Of a DNA stretch of 64,000 nucleotides, positions 31,720 to 42,389 are shown piece by piece; position 1 is the stretch's first letter, and every line of letters starts with the position of its first letter. The DNA lies in NCBI GenBank assembly GCA_021292165.1, contig CM037876.1, positions 309,392,492 to 309,456,491 on the forward strand, in the 5' to 3' direction. This DNA comes from Shinisaurus crocodilurus. Lineage: Eukaryota > Chordata > Lepidosauria > Squamata > Shinisauridae. The translations under genes and the position numbers were made by a program. The notes beneath the pieces were generated by a model. That model had not been told where the DNA came from and did not search any database. It saw only the letters and a program-made list of their open reading frames with translations.

Positions 31720-31990
31720 TGAAATGAACACGAGCACAGCAGAAAAGCCCCATTGGAACAGACCACCAGTCCGTTCCTGCACCCTGCTCCCTCACTGGCC
31801 AACCAGATGCTTCTCAGAAGGCCACACGTCCAACACTGTTCTCCCGCTCGAGTTCCCTGGCAACTGGTATTCAGAGGCCTCCAGACTGGAGATGGACTTC
31901 GCCCATTGTGATCAGTGGCCGTCGGCTTTCTTCCTCCTGGAATCAACAAGCTCGTTCTTTCACTAATCAGGCTTGCCTAGGTGACGATGT
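31720..31990 (-). mobile_element. CR1-type LINE 3' fragment, degenerate
   Basis: CACTGGCCAACCAGATGCTTC and neighbouring words are the reverse of the second CR1 subfamily 3' UTR. Diverged. Confidence 0.5.
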
Positions 31991-32089
31991 CACTCGGGGC
32001 CAATGAAGATATCCAGAGAGAGACTTGGGTCTAGATACTTCTTTTGCCCTCAGAGATGTCCTCACCTAGCCAAATTTCATTGACTGGGT

Positions 32090-32435
32090 CCGGGGTGGGG
32101 AACCTCAGCCCACAGACCAAATCCGGCCCTCCCAGACTCCCAATCTGGCCCTCTGGGGTTCCCCAGAAGGCCACACCCCTTTCCCTGACCCCACCCATTT
32201 TCCCAGCCACTGATTCTTTGGTGGTTTCCCAGCCTTTGAAGGTTCCCCCTCTCATTCTAAGGCAGTGTCCTCCAACCTTGGGTCCCCAGATGTTTTTGGC
32301 CTACAACTCCCAGCATGCCCCAGCCAGCTACGCTGGCTGGGGCATGCTGGGAGTTGTAGGCCAAAAACATCTGGGGACCCAAGGTTGGAGAACACTGTTC
32401 TAAGGGGTTGAAATGCCCCTCCTAAGGTTTAGTTC
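32090..32435. mobile_element. hAT-type element, family E, interrupted by P1
   Basis: Begins near CGGGGTGGGGAACCTCAG, with CAATCTGGCCCTCTGGGGTT and GGTGGTTTCCCAGCCTTTG in the order of the 51.3-52.4 kb copy. The right terminus is not recognised. P1 is inserted at 32263. Confidence 0.7.
32263..32397. mobile_element. Palindromic hAT MITE P1
   Basis: 135 bp, CAGTGTCCTCC ... GGAGAACACTG, with a perfect 8-bp target duplication TTCTAAGG (32255-32262, 32398-32405). Nested in a family E hAT element. Confidence 0.96.
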
Positions 32436-33204
32436 CTAGTAGGCAGAGTGCAACCTCCAAGAGATTCTCCAGAATAGAATTCTGAACTCAGGATGAATCA
32501 GACGCCCCACCACTGGGCTAGCGGACGATTCTGTAGATCCTAGGAAGAAAGCTTTTTTAAAACAAAAAAAGGAAAAAAAGAAACCTACAACAGCCCAATA
32601 ATTGCAGAAGGGCAACAGCTGTTTGGGGCTGCAAATGGGTTTTTTAAAAAAGGCTACTGTGGGAATGCTGAAGCTGAGGACGAGGGCATTTTGGCCACAA
32701 GGGGCCTGGCCACTTTCGTCCCGTTCCCATTCCACGTGGCTCCCTTGAAACGTCAACAAAACCTGGAGGCGCATCTCACGGGAGGAGTAAATGTCCATAA
32801 AACGCACCCTCCCCCCTCCTTCCATTTTGGCTCAGCAGGGTCGCAGACAGACTTTAATGCCATTTCGCCTGTGTGGCCACGTCGGCTTGGAGCGAGCAAG
32901 GGGGACTCGTAATTCCAGGACAACATGTTTGTGGACAAATGAGAAATCCATGCGTCGGTGCACGCCCATCAGACTTGGCGCTTCGCAAACAAAAGCAATC
33001 CTCCCACAAGGAAACCGGGACGTGCGGTTTTTTTGCCTCCCGAACTGGCAGCTTCCAAGGAAGTCCATTAAAAAAAAATATGATCTTGGATGAGCGTTGG
33101 AGACGCAGCATGAAAATGTACACAAGCTCTATGGAAGCAGAGACAGGGGATAAGAGCTTTCATGAGCCTCGGCAAAAATGGGACCTGGAGGCGCATATGA
33201 AAAA
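32436..33204. other. Unassigned sequence
   Basis: No repeat or gene recognised; overlapping frames on both strands are unsupported. Confidence 0.35.
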
Positions 33205-33345
33205 TGTAAGAAGAGCCCTGTTGGATCAGACCATCTCATTCAGCTTCCTGCTCCCCACAACCGGGCCTTTCCTCCCCTCTGTTCCCTACTAGCATCTGCT
33301 GCTCAGTCACATACTGCTGAAATGTTCTTTATGGCTGATACCTCT
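33205..33345 (-). mobile_element. CR1-type LINE 3' terminus
   Basis: TAAGAAGAGCCCTGTTGGAT and CAGACCATCTCATTCAGC are the reverse of the second CR1 subfamily end. Short. Confidence 0.6.
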
Positions 33346-33582
33346 TGGATCCAATGAATCACTCTTCATTAATGAGACAGAGCTCTACACTTTGCAACTT
33401 ATACCCGCCTATTGTGGTTTCACTCTCTCTCTCTCTCTATGTGCCTGATACACTTGGTCAAAGCACTAGTGTTTCACGCTTCAGGTTGTGGCAGAATGTT
33501 GTGCTAGTACACACAGCTGTGGAAGAAGGAGGAGGAGGCTAAAATCAAAATCTAACATTATGCCTAGGTCACCTTTAAGGGT

Positions 33583-35915
33583 CATCATCATCATCATCAG
33601 GCGATCACTCGTGACCGAGTAAGATTGTCTTCCGGGATAAAAGGAGGAAATTCTAAAGAAGATTGTGTAGACTCTAGCGATGGGTCCGTAAGTGACTGTG
33701 GAGGCCAATTCTAGATCCACACAGCTTCCCACAGTGAGGACACAGGTTACCAGATAGAAGATGGTCCTGTAAAGGATTCATTTGACGTGCTTTTCGCTTA
33801 GCACGTTTCTCCCTTTCACCTTGCACTCGGGCTTCTTCAAAGTCCATGGAACCTTTGTGAAAGGCCAACCTCCATTTAGATCGTTCATGGGCCAGAGCTT
33901 CCCAGTTTTCGATGTTTATATTGCATTTTTTTAGATTAGCCTTATGAACATCTTTAAACCTCTTATATTGACCACTGATATTCCGCTTTCCATCCTTGAG
34001 TTGGGAGTAAAGTAACTGCTTTGGGAGACGGCAGTCAGGCATTCGAACAACATGACCGGTCCACTGAAGTTGGCGTTGAAGGATCATTTTTTCAATGCTA
34101 GTAGTCTTTGCTTCTTCCAGTACACTGACATTTGTTCGCCTATCTTCCCAAGTAATTTGCAGGATTTTCCGGAGGCAACGTTGATGAAACCTTTCAAGGA
34201 GGTGGAAGTGACGTTTATAGATAGTCCATGTTTCGCAGGCATACAATAAAGTTGGTAATACAATGGCTTCATAAACCAGTGTTTTGGTCTTCTTACAAAT
34301 ATCCCGATCCTCGAACACTCTATGTTTCATTCGAGAAAATGCGGCACTTGCGGAGCTCAGACGATGCTGGATTTCACTGTCGATGTTAGCTGTAACAGAA
34401 AGATAGCTGCCAAGATAGAGAAAATGATCGACATTTTCCAGTATTGTCCCGCCAAGCTGGATAGATGGCATCACCAAAGGATTGGCTTGCACTTGCTGAT
34501 GAAGCACTTTGGTTTTTTTGATGTTAAGTGAGAGACCAAGTTTTTCGTATGCTTCTGCAAAAGCATTTAGGATAGTTTGGAGATCATCCTCTGAATGTGC
34601 GGAGACCACATTATCATCAGCATACTGAAGTTCCACAACGGAGGTTGTAATTACCTTACTTTTTGCTTTCAGCCTGCTGAGATTAAAAAGCTTTCCATCT
34701 GTTCGATATATAATTCCCACACCAGTGGGAAGTTTCCCCTTGACAAGATGTAAAACCATGGCGATGAAAATGGCAAATAATGTTGGGGCGATAACACATC
34801 CCTGTTTAACACCTGATCCCACTTTAAATGGAGCACCATGAGAGCCGTTGTTGTCCAAAACCGTTGCCGTCATGTTGTCATGGAGAAGTCGCAAGATATT
34901 CACAAATTTATTGGGGCATCCAATTTTCATAAGGATAGTCCAGAGAGCTGTACGGTCTACAGTATCAAAGGCCTTAGCCAAATCGATAAATGCCATATAA
35001 AGGGGTTGATTTTGCTCCCGGCATTTTTCTTGGAGCTGACGTGCAGTAAAAATCATGTCTACTGTCCCTCTAGAGGGGCGGAAACCATATTGAGTTTCAG
35101 GGAGGATCTCTTCTGAAATAGATAGAAGACGGTTTGCGAGAATCCTAGCAAATATTTTACCTGCGGTTGCTAAGAGAGAAATGCCCCGATAGTTTCCACA
35201 GTCTGTTCTATCACCCTTCTTAAAGAGGGTGATAATTATGGCATCCCTGAAGTCTTCTGGGATCTCTTCTCTTATCCAGATTTTTTCGATGAGTTTATGA
35301 AGATGTTGTACAAGTTCGGGCCCCCCTTCTTTAAAGATTTCAGCAGGAATCCCATCTGGTCCACTAGCTTTGTTGTTCTTCATTTGGTTAATGGCTTTTT
35401 TTACTTCATCCAAAGTGGGGAGTATTGCAAGTTCCTCTTTAATTTGTTTTTGCGGGATTTGCGAAAAAATCTCATTATCCACCTTAGACTTACGATTTAA
35501 AAGGTCATAATAATGCTCTTTCCAACGCAGTGCAATAGACTCTTTGTCTTTTAAGAGTTTGGTGCCATCTTTTGATTGTAAAGGGTTTGTACCATAGGTT
35601 TTTGGTCCATAAATGGCCCCTGTGGCCTTAAAAAAGCCCCGTGCATCATGAGATTCTGCAAGTTGTTGAATTTCTTCAGCTTTCTTTTTCCACCAAGCGT
35701 TCTTAAGTTCTCTTGTTCTTCTTTGGACCTCAGCCTTTGCACTAGCGTAGGTTTTTTTCTTGGCAGCGCAGTTAATATCATTTTGCCATATTTGGAAGGC
35801 TTTCCTTTTTTGGTCAATTATATATTTAATCTTTAAGGGTAGGACCCTCTCAACAAGCTACTGCTGCGCTGCAGTGTTCTGGAATTCTTGATTCAACTTT
35901 GGACCAATCACTACT
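33583..35915 (-). mobile_element. RTE-like LINE, 5' truncated but long
   Basis: About 2.3 kb: linker, complete RT, C-terminal domain with zinc finger, about 90-bp 3' UTR ending GTGATCGCCTGATGATGATG. The short 3' UTR and simple-repeat end suit RTE-type elements. The endonuclease part is missing. Two more 3' fragments (4435, 55037) and a composite (47576) share the 3' end. Confidence 0.88.
33674..35857 (-). CDS. RTE-like LINE reverse transcriptase, open for 727 codons
   Basis: Copies LINE RNA into DNA at the nicked target. The frame runs without a stop from just after a TAG at 35858-35860 to a stop at 33674; the first GTG is at 35482 and there is no credible start, as the copy is 5' truncated. 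Counting from 35482: GNYRGISLL at about 96-104, FIDLAKAFD at 165-173 (catalytic Asp), GVKQGCVIAP at 224-233, YADD at 287-290 (catalytic Asp pair). Then a CETWTIYKRH block, a WTGHVVRMPD block, and a C-terminal CPHCGKLC...HSHLRTHR zinc finger of C2H2 shape. The C-terminal finger separates it from mammalian BovB-type proteins as I know them. Upstream of the TAG the same frame continues for about 14 codons. Clade name is inference; RT assignment is firm. Confidence 0.85.
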   Translation of the reverse strand, partial: LVERVLPLKIKYIIDQKRKAFQIWQNDINCAAKKKTYASAKAEVQRRTRELKNAWWKKKAEEIQQLAESHDARGFFKATGAIYGPKTYGTNPLQSKDGTKLLKDKESIALRWKEHYYDLLNRKSKVDNEIFSQIPQKQIKEELAILPTLDEVKKAINQMKNNKASGPDGIPAEIFKEGGPELVQHLHKLIEKIWIREEIPEDFRDAIIITLFKKGDRTDCGNYRGISLLATAGKIFARILANRLLSISEEILPETQYGFRPSRGTVDMIFTARQLQEKCREQNQPLYMAFIDLAKAFDTVDRTALWTILMKIGCPNKFVNILRLLHDNMTATVLDNNGSHGAPFKVGSGVKQGCVIAPTLFAIFIAMVLHLVKGKLPTGVGIIYRTDGKLFNLSRLKAKSKVITTSVVELQYADDNVVSAHSEDDLQTILNAFAEAYEKLGLSLNIKKTKVLHQQVQANPLVMPSIQLGGTILENVDHFLYLGSYLSVTANIDSEIQHRLSSASAAFSRMKHRVFEDRDICKKTKTLVYEAIVLPTLLYACETWTIYKRHFHLLERFHQRCLRKILQITWEDRRTNVSVLEEAKTTSIEKMILQRQLQWTGHVVRMPDCRLPKQLLYSQLKDGKRNISGQYKRFKDVHKANLKKCNINIENWEALAHERSKWRLAFHKGSMDFEEARVQGEREKRAKRKARQMNPLQDHLLSGNLCPHCGKLCGSRIGLHSHLRTHR

Positions 35916-35944
35916 GTCAAGCATCAACTGAAGGTATGAGATCC

Positions 35945-36085
35945 ATCATTAAGGCCGCAAGCCAGAAAAAAAGTCTGACAGCTCCCAGCATTCCCCAGCC
36001 AGCCATGCTGGCTGGGGAATACTGGGAGTTGTAGGACTTTTTTCTGTCTAAACACGTATAGGATGGTGCACCCATGCAACCAGCT
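35945..36085. mobile_element. Palindromic MITE (CCTACAACTCCCAG core), copy 1
   Basis: AGAAAAAAAGTCTGACAGC ... GTAGGACTTTTTTCTGTCT around CCAGCCAGCCATGCTGGCTGG, followed by ATAGGATGGTGCACCC, the outer arm also seen at 51.1 kb. Left outer arm lost. Core resembles P1. Confidence 0.75.
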
Positions 36086-36289
36086 GAAAGGGAACAAAGC
36101 ATAGAGTGGTTGTTGTTTGGTTTTTAAAAAATCTTCTATCTGCTCATCATCTTGTACATTTTTTATGGTGCATGCCATTACAGGAACTTAAGGACTGCCT
36201 TGTTGTATCAGACACAGGCAAATTAGTCTTACACTCTTTCCAAAAGTGACAAGCCAAATATCGCAGGTAGGGCTGGATGGATGGATCTG

Positions 36290-37620
36290 TCCATTTTATT
36301 TATTTATTTATTTATTTATTATATTTATGAATCGCCCATCTGGCCAGACATAGAATAATAGAATCATAGAAAAGTAGAGTTGGAAGGGGCCTACAAGGCC
36401 ATCGAGTCCAACCCCCTGCTCAGTGCAGGAATCTAGGTCAAAGCAACTCTGACAGATGGCTGTCCAGCTGCACCTTGAATGCCTCCAGAGTGGGAGAGCC
36501 CACCACCTCCCTAGGTAGTTGATTCCATTGTCTTATTGCTCTGACAGTCAGGAAATTTTTCCTGATGTTTAGGTGGAATCTAGGTTCCTGTAACTTGAGC
36601 CCATTATTCCGTGTCCTGCAAACTGGGATGATCGAGAAGAGATCTTTGCCCTCCTCTGTGTGACATCCCTTCAAATACTGGAAGAGTGCGATCATATCTC
36701 CCCTCAGTCTCCTCTTCTGAAGGCTAAACATGCCCAGTTCTTTCAGTCTCTCCTCATAGGGCCTTGTTTCCAGTCCCTTTATCATCCTTGTTGCCCTCCT
36801 CTGAACCCTCTCCAGTTTGTCTATGTCCTTCTTAAAGTGAGGTGCCCAGAACTGGACGCAGTACTCAAGATGAGGCCTAACCAGTGCCGAGGAAAGGGGA
36901 ATTATCACTTCCCGCGATTTGGAAGCTATACTTCTATTAATACAGCCCAAAATTGCATTTGCCTTCTTTGCAGCCACATCACATTGCTGGCTCATATTCA
37001 GTTTGTGATCTACCACAATTCCAAGATCCTTCTCACTTGTAGTATTGTTGAGCCAAGTGTCCCCCATTCTGTAACTCTGCATTTGGTTTCCTCTCCCTAG
37101 GTGCAGCACTTGGCATTTATCCCTATTAAATTTCATTCTGTTGTTTTCGGCCCAGCGCTCCAGCCTATCGAGGTCACTTTGAATTTTGTTTCTGTCTTCC
37201 AGAGTATTAGCTGTTCCACCCAACTTTGTGTCACTCTGAGTGATGTACAATCCAATAAAATACGAGAGGGGAGGGAACACACACACACAGTATAAAACAC
37301 AATTAAAAACAGAACAAAACTTAAAAATCCTAACCCACCCCATATTCCCGCCTGAAAAGCCATGTTTTTAATGCACAGCGGAAGCTAATCAAGGAAGGGG
37401 CATGACAGAGGTCACTGGGGGAGAGAGTTCCATAAATTGGGGGCTGCCACAGAAAAGGCCTTCCTCCTAGTCCCCACCAGCCTGGTTTCTCTGGCTGATG
37501 AGACAGGGAGAAGGCCGTCTGTGGCAGATCTTGTTGAGCGGCCTACTTGATGTTGCTGGAGGCACTCCTTGAGATATATTGGACCGGAGCTGTACAGGGT
37601 TTTAAAGGTCAATTGGCTTC
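36290..37620 (-). mobile_element. L2-like LINE 3' end, split by CR1
   Basis: Tail and GAATCGCCCATCTGGCCAG at 36296-36351; the rest resumes at 37236 (GTGATGTACAATCCAATAAA) and runs to coding at 37440-37612 (RKAFSVAAPNLWNSLPQ, the L2 C-terminus). Some bases of the L2 end are missing at the CR1 junctions. Confidence 0.87.
36352..37235 (-). pseudogene. CR1 LINE, C-terminal half and 3' UTR, nested in L2
   Basis: Minus strand coding 37235-36438: GGTANTLEDRNKIQSDLDRL, CQVLHLGRGNQ, LEYCVQFWAPHFKKDIDKLE, AIRQWNQLPREVVGSPTLEA. This is the region after the RT FADD motif up to the C-terminus; frame is open. 3' end with TTCTATTATTCTATG. 5' truncated, so inactive. Nearly the same sequence as 57808 and 60675 copies. 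Confidence 0.93.
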
Positions 37621-38045
37621 TCTCAATTTCTCATTTTTCCAGTAGGTTCAGTTTGTCCTGAACATTGAGATATATATATATATATATTTTAAGTTCTCAT
37701 GAAAATCCATATACTTTTTTGAGTGCATTTCTCGTAATACATGCATTCTTGCCTAATGGCAAGTAATTTCCCCAATATTCAAATACATTTTGAATGTAAT
37801 TTTCCTGAAGCAAAGTATTTTTGTGTGCACTTTCCCCTAACATATGTATATTTGTTTGCCTTTTTTTGATTAGCTGACTCCATTGCAAAATTTGGAGATG
37901 TGCGAATTTCAAAGGATAACTGTCTATCAGTGCACATATTGGTTTGAAAGTAGAAAATGAGGTAAATGAGGTACCGTAATTTTGCATTAAAACGTGAACC
38001 AAACAAATTTCTCCTCCATTCCTAAAAAATTTCCGCGGGAAGCTC
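37621..38045. repeat. AT-rich dispersed repeat with TGCATTTT-like units
   Basis: Units such as GAGTGCATTTCTCGTAATACATGC and CATATGTATATTTG recur every 25-35 bases. The end words TTTGCATTAAAACGTGAACC and AAATTTCTCCTCCATTCC match the end of the 56.9-57.2 kb copy. Includes a TA run at 37671-37688. Confidence 0.6.
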
Positions 38046-38406
38046 ACCAGCCCGGCATGGTGGTGACCAGCCTCTTTCGTTGTTTGGCCCAGCTTTTGTT
38101 TGCGTGAGGAGTTTCCATTTAGATATCAGAACTGACCTCAGCTCATAGTACCATCTTCCAAGGGGGGTGCCATCCATGTCCGCCAACAGTCACAAAATCC
38201 ACAGCGATCAAAGCTGTTTCAGCTTCCTTTGCTGGTGATATCAGGCCTTCAGTTTCAGAGAACTGTATATTGTAGGCATGTTATTACACATCCATGCCCT
38301 AATACTGGTAAGGCGTTCTATCAGCCTCTGAATAATATACTTGCAACCGACCGGACGTGTGCATCTAACGTAGGCAGAGCATCTCATTCGGCAGGATCTC
38401 AAGACT
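38046..38406. other. Unassigned sequence
   Basis: No recognised feature. Confidence 0.35.
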
Positions 38407-38414
38407 ATTGTGTG

Positions 38415-39212
38415 CAGGGCCGGCGCTACCGCTAGGCAAACTAGGCGGTTGCCTAGGGCGCGCGGCTGAAGAGGGCGCGGAAACTCTGCGCTCCTCTTCG
38501 CTGCCGCTGCGCCGCCCCCGCCAGGCCTCCGCTGCGCCGCCCCCGCCAAGCCTCCGCCTCTCCGCCCGCCGCTGCCGCGCCGCCCCACTGTCCCACCCGC
38601 CCGCCGCCGCCGCGCCTCCCCCCGCCTGCCCGCTCGCCGCTGCGCCTCCCCCCGCCTGCCCGCTCACTGCTGCGCCTCCCCCCGCCCGCCCGCTCGCTCG
38701 CTTGCCGCTGCGCCTCCCCCCGCCCACCTGCCCGCTCGCCGCTGTGCCTCCCCCCGCCCGCCCGCCCGCCCGCTCGCTTGCCGCTGCGCCTCCCCCCGCC
38801 CACCCGCCCGCTCGCCGCTGCGCCTCCCCCCGCCCTCCCGCTCGCTGCCGCTGCGCCTCCCGCCGCCATCGCCACCCCCCGACCCCCCATCACCTACCTT
38901 CTCCGCGTCGCGTCGCTTCCGGAGCCCCGCCTGCATTGTTTTGGCGGGAGGAACCAGGGCAACAGGGCTTAAACAGCCCTGTTGCCATGGTTTCCCCGGC
39001 AAAAAACACCGCGGTGGGCCCGTCGCAGCACTTCAGGAGGAGGAGGAAGAGGAGGCAGCAGCAGCAGCAGCCGCCGCCAGGGCGGGGGGGGGAAAGGTAG
39101 GTTGGTGGTGGCGGCGCAGGGTTTTTTTTTTTGCAGAGCAGGATTGCTTTGGAGAGGGGGGGGGCTAAATATTATTTCGCCTGGGGCGCCAAACTGCCCT
39201 GCACCGGTCCTG
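38415..39212 (+). mobile_element. hAT element, family B, with CpG-rich minisatellite
   Basis: 798 bp, CAGGGCCGGCGCTACC ... TGCACCGGTCCTG; target duplication ATTGTGTG/CTTGTGTG, 7 of 8. 38490-38850 is a degenerate tandem array of roughly 30-40-bp units built on CGCTGCGCCTCCCCCCGCC. The same internal hairpin as the 21704 copy follows at about 38952-38992. A (GCA)n run lies at 39055-39070. Apparent long proteins here are Pro/Ala/Arg repeats without domains. Confidence 0.92.
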
Positions 39213-39220
39213 CTTGTGTG

Positions 39221-39879
39221 TAGCATTTTTCAGGCGGCTGGAGGCGCTGCCGTGGGAAGGAGGGAGTGGGGAAGTCCACTTCCAACAGTGCTGTTGATCC
39301 GGCATAAATCTGGATCCAACCCTACGTTCAGAGCAACGCTGAAAATGGCAAAATGGAAAAAATGAATAAATAAATAAATAAAATAAAAATGGACAGAATC
39401 GACGACAGGATTAAACACCAACCATCTGGTGCGTCCCTTTTCAAGGGACCTCACTTTAGATAAATCAGTTCTCCCTCCTTCATTACCCCCCCCCCACCGC
39501 CTCTTTCATTTTTGGGGGGACGGAGGGGGGGGCGAAGCTGCCGCCACCGCTCATCCTGCCACTTCTTCGGCGCACCTTGCCCTCGTTCGTTCCCCACCCA
39601 CGTACACGGCCTTCCAATGCGTCTCACTTCTAGCACGGCCAAGTTATTATTTTTGCTCCCCGGGCTGGTATATAGCTTATCTCCCTCCTGTTTTTCTCAG
39701 TATGGAACCACAGCAAGAAAAATGATTTGCTTGCATTCAATACAGGTAGTATTACTCCTGGGAAAGCCTTAATGACTTCAGCAAAGATGTTTCCACCTAC
39801 AGGCGAGTGTGATCTGATCTCTTTGCCATCTGCTCCAGACACAACCGATGTTGAAATCCAGGTTGTTGTTGGGGTGCGT

Positions 39880-39915
<36 letters not shown>

Positions 39916-40439
39916 AACAGACCACATCACCTGTGGCTTCGAAACCACTCCAGTTTTTTAACCCTCCCTCCCCCGCCCTTTTCCTCCATAGTGAAACGCG
40001 AACCGACACAAAAAGGAGTGCTTGTCAGGGAGGGAAAACTTTTCTCTGGTTCAACAAGCAACTGGGAGCCCGTCCACTTTCTTTTGACTCAAATTGTCCC
40101 GAGTTTTTAAGAGTGGGTCTGCTATGGTTCATGGAGGGGTCATATTATTGAAGCTACAGCTTGCCCCTCTGGTGTCCTCTCCCAGCAGGAGGGGGAAGTC
40201 TCAGCCAGCAGGTGTCATAAACACCCCCCCCCCAAATTTCATAATCACTTAAGATCCCATTACAAACCCAAAGGTTGCTTTTGACTTTCCCTTCAGATGC
40301 CTTGAGGGGGGCTTCTAGCGTCATAATAAGGGCCTTGGGATGTGTGAGGAATCTGATAGGGGGGGTGGAAACTCTGACAGATTTTCTTGACTCGGCCCCA
40401 CGGATTCTGTTCTGTCAACCCTGCGCCGACGCCGACTCG
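39221..40439. other. Unassigned sequence
   Basis: Holds a (GT)n run (39884-39913), poly-C and poly-G runs (39485, 40225) and no recognised gene. Confidence 0.35.
39884..39913. repeat. (GT)n microsatellite
   Basis: Uninterrupted TG run. Confidence 0.96.
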
Positions 40440-40930
40440 ATCTGATGGGAGAGTCGAGCCAGCACGAGGACTCTCGTGCATTTTTTTAAAAAATGGGCCA
40501 CGACTTGTGTGATTTATTTTAAAAGCTGGGGGAATTTGTTGTGCAAAATTCGGGGCCTCCACTCTGCAAACGGGTGCAAATTGTGCCCATTTGCGCAAGT
40601 GGCAGAGCAGAGGCCCGGATTTTTTTGCAGAAATCTGAAATCAACTGTCAGAAAATTCAAGGTAGCCAGGGTGGACTGTGTGCCAGTGCAGTGAGGGGAG
40701 GACAAGCCTTCCATACTAACGAGAACGACGACGACGACTCGAATCGTAAGGAGTCAGTCCCAATTTGGACAAATCACAATTTGCGCAAATTGCACTAATG
40801 AAACACAGTTTTCACCTCCAAATTTGCACAAATATTTCAAGCCATTTCATGGAAGCCAAAAATAAAAACCTGACTCGGACCGCTTTTGGCCATTGGGTCA
40901 GAAATGTGTCGAAAGTCAATTAATGAGTTT
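40440..40930. repeat. AT-rich dispersed repeat with TTTGCGCAAAT words
   Basis: GTGCCCATTTGCGCAAGTGG, CACAATTTGCGCAAATTGCA and CAAATTTGCACAAATATTTC are short dyads spread over 400 bp. Related in composition to 42.5 and 12.2 kb. Confidence 0.45.
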
Positions 40931-41071
40931 TCATTGTGTCATACATCCCGACAAGGGCCTTTGTTTCTCCGGGTCTATGGTAATCTGAATTTGTTGTGTG
41001 CACACACACACACACAAGCTCTCTTTTGAGGTGAATTCATTTCTGAGATGATCAATATTGGTACTTCTTGT

Positions 41072-41153
41072 GACAGCCAGTGTTGGCCAAACCGGGCTAA
41101 ACGGACCCAGGGTCTGACTCAGTCTAAGGCAGCATCCGATGTCCCTAAGCAGA
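41072..41153 (+). mobile_element. tRNA-derived SINE (family 2), 3' part
   Basis: GGGTCTGACTCAGTCTAAGG and AGCATCCGATGTCCC match the 3' part of 17301-17497. Head absent. Confidence 0.75.
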
Positions 41154-41379
41154 TGTTCCTTAGGGCAAAGGGGGCATAAACATAAATAATGTGGAATCTG
41201 GAACGACAAAAAGGCCAGCCGAAATGGTAATGTCCCTTTGAAGGACTATAGCTCTGAAGGGACTGTTGTTTGGCTCCCATACGACCCAGACTCCGGAGAG
41301 ATGACGTGTTCTGAGGAAGAGGGCTGGGATCCTGTAGAGAGCTCCACTCTCACAGAAGACCTGGAGTAGACGTGCATTT

Positions 41380-41680
41380 CCATTGGCAAAATATTCAAAA
41401 CAAGCCCTGTTCGCAGCAACCCCAAATACAAACGTGTGCATATTTTCAGAGAAAATGTTTGCACGTTTCCAAACTTGTGAGCCTGTTTTTTTAAAAAAAA
41501 TATGCTTATTTTTCATGCTTTACTGAATGGGCAGGGGTGGGGAACTTCATCTTTTGGATGTGCACTGTAAAAAAAATGTGCATTTTCCCCAATAAAAAAT
41601 GTGCATTTTTCCCAAATGGGGGGGGGGGAAGGCTCCCATTTGGGAATGCAAACAAGGCACACCAAGGAGGAATGCAGAGA
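41380..41680. repeat. AT-rich dispersed repeat
   Basis: GTGTGCATATTTTCAGAGAA, AATGTGCATTTTCCCC (twice, 41576-41613) and CCATTTGGGAATGCAAAC; same word set as 8747-8800 and 56.0 kb. Confidence 0.45.
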
Positions 41681-41688
41681 AGCTTGAT

Positions 41689-41945
41689 TTATTTATTTAT
41701 TTATTTAATGTATTTATTTATTTAATTTATACCCCACCTTTTTTTTTCCTGCAAGGAACCCAAGGCGGCTTACATAATCCTCCTGCTCCTCTCCATTCTA
41801 CCCTCACAACAACCCTGTGAGGTAGGTTAGGCTGAGAGACAGTGACTGGCCCAAAGTCACCCAGTGAGTTTCATGGCCGAGCGGGGACTAGAACCCGGAT
41901 CTCCCGAGTCCCAGTCCAACACTCTCACCACTACGCCACACTGGC
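41689..41945 (-). mobile_element. tRNA-derived SINE (family 1), near full length
   Basis: Minus strand: CCAGTGTGGCGTAGTGGTGA (A box), GGTTCTAGTCC (B box), CACAGGGTTGTTGTGAGG, TAAGCCGCCTTGGGTTCC and a TAAATAAATA tail. Confidence 0.93.
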
Positions 41946-41989
41946 GTAGTGTGCTCAATGAGCTCGACCATCACATGCCCACCCATCCC

Positions 41990-42200
41990 TAAGTTGGAAG
42001 GGGCCTACAAGGCCATCGAGTCCAACCCCCTCCCAGTGCAGGAATCCAGGTCAAAGCATCCCTGACAGATGGCCGTCCAGCTTCACCTTGAATGCCTCCA
42101 GAGTGGGAGAGCCCACCACCTCCCTAGGTAGTTGGTTCCATTGTCGTATTGCTCTAACAGTCAGGAAATTTTTCCTGATGTTTAGGTGGAATCTGAAAGC
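41990..42200 (-). mobile_element. CR1 LINE 3' end
   Basis: Minus strand: RKNFLTVRAIRQWNQLPREV coding, then the CR1 3' UTR to TTCCAACTT at 41990. The CTATGATTC end is lost. 5' junction at 42200 joins unrelated sequence. Confidence 0.88.
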
Positions 42201-42389
42201 CTCCGGCCTCCTCTGGACCTTTGCTGGGTGATCTGTTCCAATTGAGCCCATTCGCTCTGGCTCCTGCACCAGGTGTGGGGCGCGGACAACTGTTCCACAG
42301 CCCATTGGAGTGATAGAGAAGCAGGGGAAAGGAAAGGACAGAGAACAGCCTCCCTTCTACCAGCTCTCTCCTTGAGGCCGCTGCCAATT

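Noticed and set aside
38490..38850. CRISPR-like array or promoter CpG island of a host gene
   Set aside because: Units are degenerate and contiguous without spacers, and the stretch is bounded by hAT ends and an 8-bp duplication.
38408..39100. Open frame of 230 codons (Pro/Ala/Leu repeats)
   Set aside because: Translation of the CpG-rich minisatellite inside a hAT element; not a host gene.
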